This document shows positions 52,419 through 62,149 of a stretch of DNA of 64,000 nucleotides, in pieces. Source of the DNA: Saccharomycopsis malanga. Its lineage: Eukaryota > Ascomycota > Saccharomycetes > Ascoideales > Saccharomycopsidaceae. Under the pieces are notes generated by a model that saw only the letters and a list, made by a program, of their open reading frames with translations, ran no database searches and was not told where the DNA came from. Made by a program: the position numbers and the translations under genes. The stretch's first letter is position 1. Each line of letters starts with the position of its first letter. Location: assembly GCA_004014935.1 (NCBI GenBank), contig CP025323.1, positions 682,001 through 746,000 on the forward strand, in the 5' to 3' direction.

Positions 52419-53255
52419 TCATTCAAAAAACTCATCTTCGTTGGTCTTAGCATCATTACCAGTTTCTGCCTTCTTACCCTTAACTTGTTTCTGAGGAATC
52501 TTGTCTGGTTCGGCCAACTTGGCAAATTGTTGTTGTTCAATCAACTTTTCATGGTCAATATGACCACTTAGTACTTCTTCGATTGTGACCGGAATGGTTT
52601 TGTCGTGGATCATCAGCGAAATGCGTTTCTTCATTGCAAGTCTTTCCAGTTCAGTCTTCACTTTACCACGCTTGATGATTTCAGGCAACTCGGAGAGTTT
52701 TCCACCAGCAGCATCCTCCTTTGGATAAAGTGCAATGTATTTCTGGTCTTTAGGAAAGTTCACTACATAAAGAACGTCTACTTCACAATGATGGAGTTTC
52801 TTTTTGGCTTTTTTGATTTCCTTTTTGAGTGAGGTCGCCTGCTCCTTATTGGTTTCACGATCAATAGCTGACTCCTTTTCTATGAGAGTTTCAAGTTCTT
52901 TCTTAGCACTATTATACTTTCTGAGAGCCTTTTTCTTCTCGAAAAACTTCACCATATGGTATTTTTTTGCATAATTACGTGCTCTCACTTTTCGTTGGGC
53001 ATTCTCAAGCTGAAGCTCAACAGCTTGTAAGGATTTCTCAGTTTCTTGTCTAACGGTGGCAGGAAGATCCTTTTTCCTGAGTCTACGTTCAAGATCTCTC
53101 TTTCTTTTCGACAACTTGGCGGAACTGTCACCCTTCTGAGTAAGTGATGCATTTGGCTTTTTATTGTTATGTTTTTTATTCACAGCATCGTTATTGTGTA
53201 GATCCTTAGAATTCTTAGAGCCATTTTTGCCGGACTGTGCTGCTTTCGAAGCCAT
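52419..53255 (-). CDS. EFG1: 18S rRNA maturation protein Efg1
   Basis: Small nucleolar processome-associated factor needed for early 18S rRNA processing (not the Candida transcription factor of the same name). The 278-aa protein is highly basic and helical. The signature RKRDLERRLRKKDLPATVRQE is followed by a long coiled coil rich in Lys/Glu and VDVLYVVNFPKDQKYIALYP, which is typical of Efg1. An acidic DEFFE C-terminus closes it. RRPE (GAAAAATTTCA, 53326-53336) and PAC-like CTCATC (53338-53343) lie 70-90 nt upstream. Confidence 0.92.
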   Translation of the reverse strand: MASKAAQSGKNGSKNSKDLHNNDAVNKKHNNKKPNASLTQKGDSSAKLSKRKRDLERRLRKKDLPATVRQETEKSLQAVELQLENAQRKVRARNYAKKYHMVKFFEKKKALRKYNSAKKELETLIEKESAIDRETNKEQATSLKKEIKKAKKKLHHCEVDVLYVVNFPKDQKYIALYPKEDAAGGKLSELPEIIKRGKVKTELERLAMKKRISLMIHDKTIPVTIEEVLSGHIDHEKLIEQQQFAKLAEPDKIPQKQVKGKKAETGNDAKTNEDEFFE

Positions 53256-53791
53256 CTTGTGCTTATATATTTCGAAAAGCTCTCAAACTACTCAATAAAT
53301 TGAAGATATTGGTTATGATGACATCGAAAAATTTCAACTCATCAGATTTTTTCATCTCAAAAAAATTTATTTTTCAATGCGATGGCCCATGTGATATGCG
53401 CATGCTATGAAATTTTCAGGATGCATGGTTCTGCAATAATATGCGCTCGTGGCTGCTCTTTCGGGGAGAGCAATCTATAGGGAGAAGACCCTATAAGGTA
53501 AAGGAGGCATGGCAAAATAGCAAGCATTCTAAGTTCTAGGGTCATGAAATGGCATGTTTTATATAAAACTAAAAATCCTGATGGCCGTATATAGGTTTAA
53601 AAAATTTCCTCCTATGTGGAGAGAAAAAGTTTCGTTTTGGTATTTTTCCTTGTCATATTGTTGAATATTAATTGTATGTATATTTGACACATTTTGTGCG
53701 TTGCTATTCAGAGACTATTGTTTCCCAATGGCTTGAAATCATCGAACAAGAGCTAACATTTAAGAATTTTTACCATTAAAACACAATCAAA
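53256..53791. promoter_or_regulatory. Divergent promoter EFG1 / DUF1774 gene
   Basis: RRPE GAAAAATTTCA at 53326-53336, a PAC-like CTCATC at 53338-53343, and a second TCATCTC at 53352-53358 next to AAAAAAATTT. On the other side a perfect inverted repeat TATAGGG-AGAAGA-CCCTATA spans 53476-53495. AT-rich sequence leads to the ATG at 53792. Confidence 0.6.
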
Positions 53792-54652
53792 ATGCCTACT
53801 CAAACTATTGAGCAGAAAAAGTATCAAAATTTAGCACTCACGTTGCTTTCATTAGTGCTTTCAGTATACGGTTCATTTCGCTACTTGATATTTGGACACC
53901 GTCATTTTGATGAAAATGATCCCTTTGATGTCGGGTTGACTCCTTTCACCAGTAACATCTTCTTGATCTTCATATACTGGGTGGTGTTGTACTCTTTCCA
54001 AGCATTATTTGTATTGCAATACTTGGTTCCTGAAGGCAATGCCAGCCGTGAGAACAGCAGGCTCAATGTTGCAAGTGTTGTGGGGTCCCATTTCACAATT
54101 TTCAATGTCTTGACCTTTGTTTGGTCCATTTTGTTCTCCAAAGGGCATTACATACTTTCTGAAATGATTGTAATTGTCAACTTTTTCAACATTTTGGTGC
54201 TTGTTTTCGTCCACAAGACTTATGCAATCAAAGGTTTCCAAAACTTTTTGATGGTCCATGTCCCCACAGCTGCGTTGCCATTCTCTTGGTTACTTTATTT
54301 ATTATTCTGGAACGGTGCTGCAGTGTTTAGATCATCATCTGGCTTTGTCGCTAGAATTTTAGCTAACATTTTCATTTGGAACTTCTTGCTCGTCCCAATG
54401 ATGTTCCTTGGATTGTTTGGTGACTGGGCAACGGGCTTCTCCTCAAGTTTTTTGATGCTTGGGCTTGGTTTTGGCCAACTATTCACCAAGGTGTTCGCCT
54501 TACAGTGGATCTTTGCCTTTGTTATCTCAGGACTCTTGTTCTTCTTTTCTTTGGTAGCACTTGCCGGGTTGGGGTCTACAGCCGCTTCCGAAGCGGCAAA
54601 CACCAGAAGCGATGAGCGTGCTCCATTGCTCACTGGCGACCAAAATGTTTAA
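53792..54652 (+). CDS. Fungal multi-spanning membrane protein (DUF1774-like)
   Basis: The 286-aa polytopic protein has seven to eight hydrophobic segments: about residues 14-30, 52-74, 95-115, 120-140, 155-175, 187-210, 215-230 and 240-262. The opening (NLALTLLSLVLSVYGSFRYLIFGH) and conserved-looking WNGAAVF and GLFGDWATGFS loops resemble the fungal DUF1774 family, which has no established function. The tail is short, hydrophilic and ends RAPLLTGDQNV (an acidic/di-leucine-like sorting signal, ERAPLL). Family assignment is from memory and moderate. Confidence 0.75.
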   Translation: MPTQTIEQKKYQNLALTLLSLVLSVYGSFRYLIFGHRHFDENDPFDVGLTPFTSNIFLIFIYWVVLYSFQALFVLQYLVPEGNASRENSRLNVASVVGSHFTIFNVLTFVWSILFSKGHYILSEMIVIVNFFNILVLVFVHKTYAIKGFQNFLMVHVPTAALPFSWLLYLLFWNGAAVFRSSSGFVARILANIFIWNFLLVPMMFLGLFGDWATGFSSSFLMLGLGFGQLFTKVFALQWIFAFVISGLLFFFSLVALAGLGSTAASEAANTRSDERAPLLTGDQNV

Positions 54653-55875
54653 GTGTTTGTTAGATTTATTTTTGGAAATAGTTTACAATTAGGATAGTTT
54701 ACATTTTTAAATTCAAAATAATTTACGATCAGACCAATTTATCTGTTTTCAGTAGTTTGGTTTCAATCATGGAATTCAGGAACACTAGTAACCAGGATAC
54801 GAATACGATTAGCAATAATCTAGTTTATAGTAGTGGAAGGCTGCGGAATCATGTAGATCGCGAAACATCCATGCATGAACACACGCGGCCCCGCAGAAAA
54901 GAACATGTTGACAGGTGGACCCCATGGCGCTGTTCAATAACAGGTGTGTATGGGTGAAACAGGGGGCTATTAAGAAAAGAATAAAGAGGCAATTTGTCCG
55001 AATAAACGCTTGAGACAAGAGCTGAGCAAACAATGACTAATCGAAGAAAGTATTGACCTATTTTTCTCCACCAGAAAACGTAGACAGTCGAAGGGCACCA
55101 GACGCAGGCTTTTAGGGCTTGAACAACCAACGCCGATCAGTAGTTCCAGACAAACATGTCAATGGGTCCTTTATTGCAGCCCGAAAGGGAATACCGGAAT
55201 TTACACGGCTACAAATAGTATAAACTAGTGTAAGGTTTTGCCGAGGAGGTCCTGATTACAAGTAAACATGCATGTTTCCACAAGCCAAAATACTACTCTA
55301 CCATGCAACAAGATGTAGAACGTCACCAAGATAACAAATAAAGGACATAATTACCAATTACCATTGTTGCCACCCTTTATTTATGTCTCAAATCATCATC
55401 CATCCATCCATCCATCCATCCATCTTCACCACCGGCTAATTGGCCGCACATCACGTGTGGCAGGTTAGCGAGAATTTCAGTTGGGGTATGTGCGCATAGT
55501 AAATTTGATGTGTCTGTATTACTATGCACACGCGGCAGCGTGGCCCAAATCAAAAAACAAGAAGCGAAGAAGAAGTAGAAGAAAAAATATTCTTTCTATT
55601 ATGTAAAAAACAACAACAGTATTACTATTCATTACGGGCTATTTTCGTTGGTTTTTTGAAATTATTCTGTATTATATACATGTCACATGTATATGTATTC
55701 TCTAGTGCATATACGTGTATAATCAAAGAACCGTTCTCTCGTTTTTCCACACCGTGGTATATTTCAACCCAATAAAGCAAATCAGCCAACGTTCCAGCTC
55801 TAGAGATCTCTCCTGTGTATTATATTGGCCCCTCCTATATTATATTTGCTCTGTTTTTAGGCCACCCTTTATGAG
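54653..55875. promoter_or_regulatory. Long HSL1 upstream region with CATC microsatellite
   Basis: About 1.2 kb. It holds a (CATC)n tract of about seven units (55396-55424), an E-box CACGTG at 55452-55457, two CACGCGG words (near 54882 and 55531) resembling cell-cycle MCB cores, and several ATGs before the HSL1 start. Small frames on both strands (54757-55130, 55524-55775) show no recognisable protein content. Confidence 0.45.
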
Positions 55876-55879
55876 ATGA
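55871..55879 (+). promoter_or_regulatory. Two-codon uORF overlapping the HSL1 start
   Basis: ATG AGA TGA: the stop codon shares bases with the HSL1 ATG (55876-55878), in a different frame. If present in the mRNA leader it would place a terminating ribosome on the main start codon. Confidence 0.6.
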
Positions 55880-58800
55880 ATTATGAAACCCTAACAAATA
55901 CCAGCGTCATTTCGAGATCGGAGGACGAGATCGCTAACACCCATACCCAGCAGCATCAACAGCCGCGCCAGATGCCCCTTTTCAACCAGGATCAAGAGTT
56001 TCAAACACAGCAGCTGGATCAGCCGTCGCGCGGTGAAGTTCCCAATTCAGATCTGGTGTCTGGAAGTGCAAATAGCTCTCCATCCAAAGCACAACAACAT
56101 AGCCGTAATTATCATCTTAAACATGTTCAACAGCAGATACATACAAACGGTTCTCCGGAAAAGAAGCCAAGCAGGAAAACAAAGCATCCTGTCAGTATCA
56201 AGAAAGCAGTTGATCAGTTTGTAGATGTTGATGAAAATGACAAGCCTCAAGAGGATGAGATTGTTATTCCTGAACATTTGATATCCCAGGTCCACACTAA
56301 TGTCAAGAGTGATCCTGACAAGCGTCTTTCGACCGTCACTACGTCCTCATACACGAAAAAGGTCAAAAAGAATTACGTAGGTCCTTGGAAGTTGGGCAGA
56401 ACTTTAGGAAGAGGTGCTACTGGTCGTGTTAGATTGGCCAAGCATTCGAAAACCGGCCAGCTTGCTGCAGTGAAGATTGTGCCCAAATCAACTTTCAAAG
56501 ACAATGGCAATAATGATAATATGACCAATGGTATTGAACGAGAGATCATCATTATGAAATTGATTTCTCATCCTAACATTATGGCCTTGTATGATGTATG
56601 GGAAAACAAAGGTGAGTTATATCTTATCTTAGAATATGTTGAATGTGGCGAATTGTTCAACTATTTGGTGAAGAAGATTAGATTGGATGAACGTGAAGCA
56701 GTTCATTATTTCAAACAAATCATATCCGGAATAAACTATTGTCATTCTTTCAATATCTGTCATCGTGATTTGAAACCAGAAAATCTACTTTTAGATAAGT
56801 ATCACAATATCAAGATTGCTGATTTCGGCATGGCTGCCCTTGAAGTCACCAACAAGATGTTGAATACGTCTTGTGGATCTCCTCATTATGCCTCTCCAGA
56901 GGTTGTGATGGGTGAAAGTTACCATGGTGGACCTAGTGATATATGGTCCTGTGGTATTATTTTGTTTGCTTTGTTGACAGGCCATTTGCCATTTGATGAT
57001 GATCATATGACACGATTATTGGCCAAAGTCAGATCTGGGATTTTCCGTATTCCAAGTTATGTCAGTTCTGAGGCTAGAGACTTGATCAAGAAAATGCTAA
57101 CTGTTAATCCCGAAAAAAGAATCACCATTGAAGAAATTCTTGCACATCCTCTTTTGCAGAAATATCCTGACACTGGATTCTATTATCCAAGAAACAAAAA
57201 GAATAAAAACTACATGGAATCTCCTTTGCCTAAGGATATCATGAAACAACCTATACCCCCTGAAACAGTCGATAAGGAGATCTTGAAGAATTTGCAGACA
57301 TTGTGGCACGGCGAGCGTAAGTCCAAAATTCTCGAGAAGTTGATGACAAATGATGAAAATGCTGAAAAGTTATTCTATTATTTATTGTTGAAGTATCGTC
57401 AAGAACATGCTGCTCCGCCTCCAAGTAAGACTAAGAGTAAAAAGAAACCTATCATGCAAACAAGCGGTGACACTACTGCTAGAGATTTGATCAAGGATAA
57501 GAAGTTGGCAATGACCAAGTCCACTTCGATTGTTTCTACCACTATCATTGACGAAAGTGGTAACAAGGTGACTCATATTTCTAAGGAGCCATTGTCAAAC
57601 CACGCCAAGGTAAGATCCACCTCTTATAAGAAATTGACCAACTCAAAATACAGTTTGAATAAAATTGAATCTTCCACATCGCGTTCCAATCTTGCTAGTG
57701 GACAAAGTTCGAATAATATCAACAAGCGCAAGACCAGAGATATCGATGGTCATATGGTAATTTCAGCGTCTCTGTCTTATAGAAAAGGTATCTCTTTCAG
57801 TACTCATTCTAGGACCAAATCCACAAACAGTTTCAAATCATTCAAAAACACCAGTCCTTACAATAGTTTTTATAATTTCAAAAATTACCAGGGTTTGGAT
57901 GCCGCTGTGGCAAGTAATGATATTCCTCAGAAGATAGAAACTGCAGTAGTATCAGCCCCAGAAAATAATATAACTCCGGCCATACCATCTAAACGTGACT
58001 CGGGTTCCCACTCTTTGATGACGAAATCTATGTCCAAGAGGGACAGCTTTAATGCATTTAGTCTGAGCTCTATTGAGAATTATGCCGCTTATATAGATCA
58101 TCCGTTTGAATTGCCAGCTTCCACGTCCGGTAAGAGCTTGACTTCGCCTAAGAAGAAGCAAAGAAAGTCATTGACTGATTCTCATTCTGTTCTTGCAGAT
58201 ATGTCCATGTCCAACAGCGTGAAGCGTCTATCAGGTGTTTCTAGCAGATCCAAAAGATCAATTTTGAATAATTCCACAAGTAAAAAAAGTATTAGATACA
58301 AGACAAAAGCAAGAAAAGATTTACTTAAGAAACCAGCCCTTAATTTGCCTGAATTGCCACGCCTTCCTAATGAGCTGCCAGCACTCAAAACTAATGCTGC
58401 TGCTTTTTCTCCTCGCCATGATTTGACTTCTGGATTATCAACAAATGAGTTTGCGTTTTTCTGTGAACAGGTATTCGGTTTTGAAAAAGAAACTCCAAAT
58501 CATAGTGCTTCGAACAAGAGCTCTTTGCTAGAGCATTTGTCTGATTATGACGAGCTCAAAAAGCTTTATCAACAAAAAATAATGATTCAGAAACAAGAGG
58601 AGTTGAAAAAGGAACAAGAACGGCTTGCTGCCATAAATGAAGCTAAAGCATTAGCTGAAAAGGTGAAAGAAATTTTCGAAAAAGCCAGATTATTGGAAAT
58701 TGAAAACCAGCAGTTACTAAAAGAAAGAGAAGCTAAAGAACGCAGTGCTTCATTGCCAACTGATGCTAATTCTGATTCTAATTTTGAGGATTCTAAAGCA

Positions 58801-60621
58801 TTGGATCCTTCAAAACTCAAACAAAGAAGAGCTGTCAGTGAAGCAGCTAATCCTGAGCCATCGCAAAGACAGAGTCCTAAGAAAGCTACTAAGGTAGGTA
58901 AAGCTCCAAAGCAAAAGAAGTCTCTTTTAGGTATCAATTCTACATTATTGAATTCTCCTACAGGTGCTTTGATTGAAAATTCTTCCACTATCAATGGAAG
59001 CCCAACAAGACAAAGCAAGAAGGATTTGAAGACTTTGCCTAGTCTGCTTACTGGAGGCACCAATGAAGAGGACAAATTTCAAGATGCAATGGAAAGTTTG
59101 GGCCGCCAAACTACCGCTAGCACTTTTAGCTTTGATTTTAATTCACCAAAAAACCAATCTTTGATCTCCTCAAACTCCATACTTGGTGATAAGAAACCTA
59201 GCTTTAACTTTGGCCATTCTTCCACTAAGACTCCTGCTGTACCTATACCTGAAGAAACGTCCTCTGGACGGAAATCTTCCGTATCAAGTGAAGTACCAAG
59301 TTCAAAGTTTGAATTGTCATTTCCAACACCTATCACCCCTTCCAAGTTTGATTTCAAATCCGACAAAAAAGTATCACTTTTCAGCAACTTTTCCAACAAT
59401 TCCAGCAACAAGTTTTCTTTCCACTTTTCACCTTCAGAGAATAAACCTTCATCGGACAAACTAGTCACAACTACTGTTGTGGCAAAATCAGACAAATTGA
59501 AGAGAAATTCGAGCATCAAAGCGTCGCCGGTCAATAACAAGTTTTCCTTGGTTCCTCAAAGAGACGCTCCAAAACCTCCACAATCAAAAGCTGCGTTGGC
59601 CGTACTGGCAGCTTCTCCATCTTCAACTCCATCTAGTAAGCTTCAAAGCACCCAGACCAATGTCAAGACTATTGTAACCAAGGGAAACAGTTTGATTGTT
59701 AAGGCTAACGCTACTACAAAGACCACTTCATTGCCTGAACTGAAAAAACTCGATGGTACTACTTCTGCTCCACTCACTCCACTTGCTATTACCTCCGCCA
59801 GCACCCCAACAACTGCTACCACTAGCACAAATGTCACTGGAACTACTGACGGAACTTCCCACGAATCTGTAAATAGGGCCCTGGAAGACAATGTTTCAAC
59901 AACTTCTTCCACTTCTAAAACCCTTACTGGTGCTCAGAAAACCACATCATCTTCGTCTACTGCTAAAGCTAAATTGATTACGCTTGATAAGAGTCAGGAT
60001 ACTGCTGCTACGGCATCACCTGCTTCCGCCGGCGCTGGCGCTGCCACTGGAGGCAGCCCTGTTGTTCCTTCAGCGGTGGGCACTGAGTCCAGTGATGACA
60101 AGGAAGGCGAGCTTGCAGGGTCCAAATATTCTAAAGCTCCATCGATAACAACTACCACGGCATCATCTATCATTACAAACCCAAAGACAAAGCAAAGTTG
60201 GTTTTCAAAGGTCATCAACAATTTTGTTCCTTCTGCTTCACATGAAGATGAATTCCGTTATGAATCGTTCTTGCTTGTTGAGGATGTACAAACATTGATC
60301 CGCAACTCTTTGACATTGCGTCTAAAAGAAGGTAGTGTGTCAAAAGTGAAATTTGATACTAATGGCATTTCAACAGTTGTTCCTGCTAAGTTGGCAAATG
60401 GACGTTCTTTAAAGGTTAAAATTTCGATCAATCCTTTAAAAAGCTCTCGTAATGATAACAAGTTGCTGAACTATAAGAAAAAGTCAGTGGTTAGTGTTAT
60501 CAAAGAAAAAGGTCTGGCCAAAGCGTTTAGCAAAATGGGGCAAACCATACAGTTGACTATTCAAAACGAGGAAAATCAATTCAAAACCAGAGAAACTCGG
60601 TTGTTGAAAAGATATGATTGA
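55876..60621 (+). CDS. HSL1: Septin-associated morphogenesis checkpoint kinase Hsl1
   Basis: Nim1-type Ser/Thr kinase at the bud neck that, with Hsl7, promotes Swe1 degradation and couples septin assembly to mitosis. The 1581-aa protein has an N-terminal Gln-rich tail and a kinase domain (about residues 168-440). Visible kinase motifs are the Gly-loop GRTLGRGATGRV, catalytic Lys near 200 (AAVKIVPKS), HRDLKPEN (about 296-303), DFG (about 316-318) and GSPHYASPE. A long Ser/Lys-rich regulatory region with a coiled coil follows (about 890-960, MIQKQEELKKEQERL). A C-terminal KA1-like membrane-binding module spans about 1455-1570 (FRYESFLLVEDVQTLIR...). Length agrees with Hsl1 (1518 in S. cerevisiae) rather than Gin4 or Kcc4. 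Several CTG codons fall in Ser runs. Confidence 0.93.
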   Translation: MNYETLTNTSVISRSEDEIANTHTQQHQQPRQMPLFNQDQEFQTQQLDQPSRGEVPNSDLVSGSANSSPSKAQQHSRNYHLKHVQQQIHTNGSPEKKPSRKTKHPVSIKKAVDQFVDVDENDKPQEDEIVIPEHLISQVHTNVKSDPDKRLSTVTTSSYTKKVKKNYVGPWKLGRTLGRGATGRVRLAKHSKTGQLAAVKIVPKSTFKDNGNNDNMTNGIEREIIIMKLISHPNIMALYDVWENKGELYLILEYVECGELFNYLVKKIRLDEREAVHYFKQIISGINYCHSFNICHRDLKPENLLLDKYHNIKIADFGMAALEVTNKMLNTSCGSPHYASPEVVMGESYHGGPSDIWSCGIILFALLTGHLPFDDDHMTRLLAKVRSGIFRIPSYVSSEARDLIKKMLTVNPEKRITIEEILAHPLLQKYPDTGFYYPRNKKNKNYMESPLPKDIMKQPIPPETVDKEILKNLQTLWHGERKSKILEKLMTNDENAEKLFYYLLLKYRQEHAAPPPSKTKSKKKPIMQTSGDTTARDLIKDKKLAMTKSTSIVSTTIIDESGNKVTHISKEPLSNHAKVRSTSYKKLTNSKYSLNKIESSTSRSNLASGQSSNNINKRKTRDIDGHMVISASLSYRKGISFSTHSRTKSTNSFKSFKNTSPYNSFYNFKNYQGLDAAVASNDIPQKIETAVVSAPENNITPAIPSKRDSGSHSLMTKSMSKRDSFNAFSLSSIENYAAYIDHPFELPASTSGKSLTSPKKKQRKSLTDSHSVLADMSMSNSVKRLSGVSSRSKRSILNNSTSKKSIRYKTKARKDLLKKPALNLPELPRLPNELPALKTNAAAFSPRHDLTSGLSTNEFAFFCEQVFGFEKETPNHSASNKSSLLEHLSDYDELKKLYQQKIMIQKQEELKKEQERLAAINEAKALAEKVKEIFEKARLLEIENQQLLKEREAKERSASLPTDANSDSNFEDSKALDPSKLKQRRAVSEAANPEPSQRQSPKKATKVGKAPKQKKSLLGINSTLLNSPTGALIENSSTINGSPTRQSKKDLKTLPSLLTGGTNEEDKFQDAMESLGRQTTASTFSFDFNSPKNQSLISSNSILGDKKPSFNFGHSSTKTPAVPIPEETSSGRKSSVSSEVPSSKFELSFPTPITPSKFDFKSDKKVSLFSNFSNNSSNKFSFHFSPSENKPSSDKLVTTTVVAKSDKLKRNSSIKASPVNNKFSLVPQRDAPKPPQSKAALAVLAASPSSTPSSKLQSTQTNVKTIVTKGNSLIVKANATTKTTSLPELKKLDGTTSAPLTPLAITSASTPTTATTSTNVTGTTDGTSHESVNRALEDNVSTTSSTSKTLTGAQKTTSSSSTAKAKLITLDKSQDTAATASPASAGAGAATGGSPVVPSAVGTESSDDKEGELAGSKYSKAPSITTTTASSIITNPKTKQSWFSKVINNFVPSASHEDEFRYESFLLVEDVQTLIRNSLTLRLKEGSVSKVKFDTNGISTVVPAKLANGRSLKVKISINPLKSSRNDNKLLNYKKKSVVSVIKEKGLAKAFSKMGQTIQLTIQNEENQFKTRETRLLKRYD

Positions 60622-61248
60622 TTGTTTTCCTCATACAACCAACCCATGGAAATTATCGCTCGTTTGATATCAAGTAAAAACATTGTAAGCTTATTTTTCA
60701 CTTGCCATAAATCAAAAAAAAAGAAATAAAAAACAGAATATTCTTCATCATTTCAAATCATATTACCATTGGTATTTTTTAGTTTTGTTGCTATTTGCTC
60801 TTGCTCTTGTTCTCTTGTTCATGTTCTGCTACTTTATATAAAGCTAATATTGATAGAAAAGCGATCAACAGCACAACATTGAAAGCTTTCGATCCTTTCA
60901 CCATTTTCAAAGTCATTCATTTCTTGCTGGTCAATCATCAGACCCTTCTTTTATTTCATTCTATTTTAATTATTGTTTGTGTTCGAACTCTATAACTTTT
61001 TTTTCCTGTCTATTTTTTGCCTATCGAATTTCGTCACTCTTTTTACCAATCATTCGTTTCCGGTCCACGTTTGAGCCCTCGAATATAGGACCTTATTTAC
61101 CTTTACTGTTACCATAGAGGATCATGCCCATTTCATCTTACACATTTATAGTCATTTGTTTAGTCATCATAAAACGTTATTAGTCTTACAGATATAGTAG
61201 ATTGGAATAAGTGTAGTATTTACTAGGCTATATACAATTCAAGCGACT
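60622..61248. other. Convergent intergenic, HSL1 / NAD(P)-binding protein
   Basis: 627 nt, T- and A-rich, carrying the 3' ends of both genes. A CTCTTGTTC-type pyrimidine repeat lies near 60798-60822. No gene supported. Confidence 0.35.
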
Positions 61249-61917
61249 TCAAACTGCGTTTTCGGCGGAGGCCAAATAGTCAGCAATAGAGGTATCACCA
61301 TTGACCAAAGTGATAGTTTTATGAATAGTTTTATTTTGTTTTAAGGCTTCAACAATACTTTGGGCAACGTCGTCTCTGGTGATATTTTTGTTTTTAGTGT
61401 AATCACCCGAGACTTTTCCAGTACCATTGTCTGTTCCTAAAAGGCCTGGTTGCAAGATTGTCCAATCCAATTTAGTTCTACGTAACTCACGGTCGGCGTA
61501 TTTTTTAGCTATGTAGTATGATCTGAGAGGGCCGTCGTACCAAAAATCACGGTTTTCAGCGCCAATGGCACTCACTAAGATGAACCTTTTGATGCCAACA
61601 GATTCTGCGGCCTCAAAGGTTTTTACGGCACCATCGAGATCAACAGCAAATGTGAGATCAAGACCTTTACCACCAGCACCAGCACTGAATACAACGGCAT
61701 TAGATCCCTTGATAGCATTGGCAATTGAAGACACTGGGTCAGTCAAACTGACCACATGTGCTTTAACGCCCTTGCTTTCAAACAGATCCACCTGGTCTTT
61801 ATTTCTGATGATAGCAAGAGGAGAGAAATCATTAGTCTTTTGAAGCTTGTCAACAAGCAATCTGGCGACTTTACCATTGGCTCCGATGACGGCAACTTGA
61901 TTTTTAATTGCGCTCAT
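61249..61917 (-). CDS. Atypical short-chain NAD(P)-binding protein (YMR090W-like)
   Basis: The 222-aa Rossmann protein is of the atypical SDR / NAD(P)H-binding type. It has the dinucleotide motif VIGANGKVARLLVDKL (about 9-24), VVFSAGAGGKG at the second nucleotide contact, and KRFILVSAIGAENRD. The active-site-like YYIAKKYADRELRRT (about 134-148) and LDWTILQPGLL are present. S. cerevisiae YMR090W and similar cytosolic proteins share this layout, and substrates are unknown. Divergent from GPI10 with a 232-nt shared promoter. Confidence 0.85.
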   Translation of the reverse strand: MSAIKNQVAVIGANGKVARLLVDKLQKTNDFSPLAIIRNKDQVDLFESKGVKAHVVSLTDPVSSIANAIKGSNAVVFSAGAGGKGLDLTFAVDLDGAVKTFEAAESVGIKRFILVSAIGAENRDFWYDGPLRSYYIAKKYADRELRRTKLDWTILQPGLLGTDNGTGKVSGDYTKNKNITRDDVAQSIVEALKQNKTIHKTITLVNGDTSIADYLASAENAV

Positions 61918-62149
61918 TTTTTACAATACGTAGAGGTGTACTAGAATTAAGTGGTATAAGAATTATTAGTCAATACATAATCAACTGTCTGAAGAGCAAC
62001 AATGTTGGAGTTTAAATATATTTAAAGTCAAGTTATACCTGAAGGATCATGAGTGCTTGCACGTGCGATGCCTTCTTGCTAACTTTAAACAAGTTGATTA
62101 CGAGTTATGCTAAAATTGCAAATAAAAATAAGAAACTGTCAGCATCATC

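Noticed and set aside
52274-52540. Minus-strand frame overlapping the EFG1 3' end
   Set aside because: Out-of-frame shadow of EFG1 with no independent coding signal.
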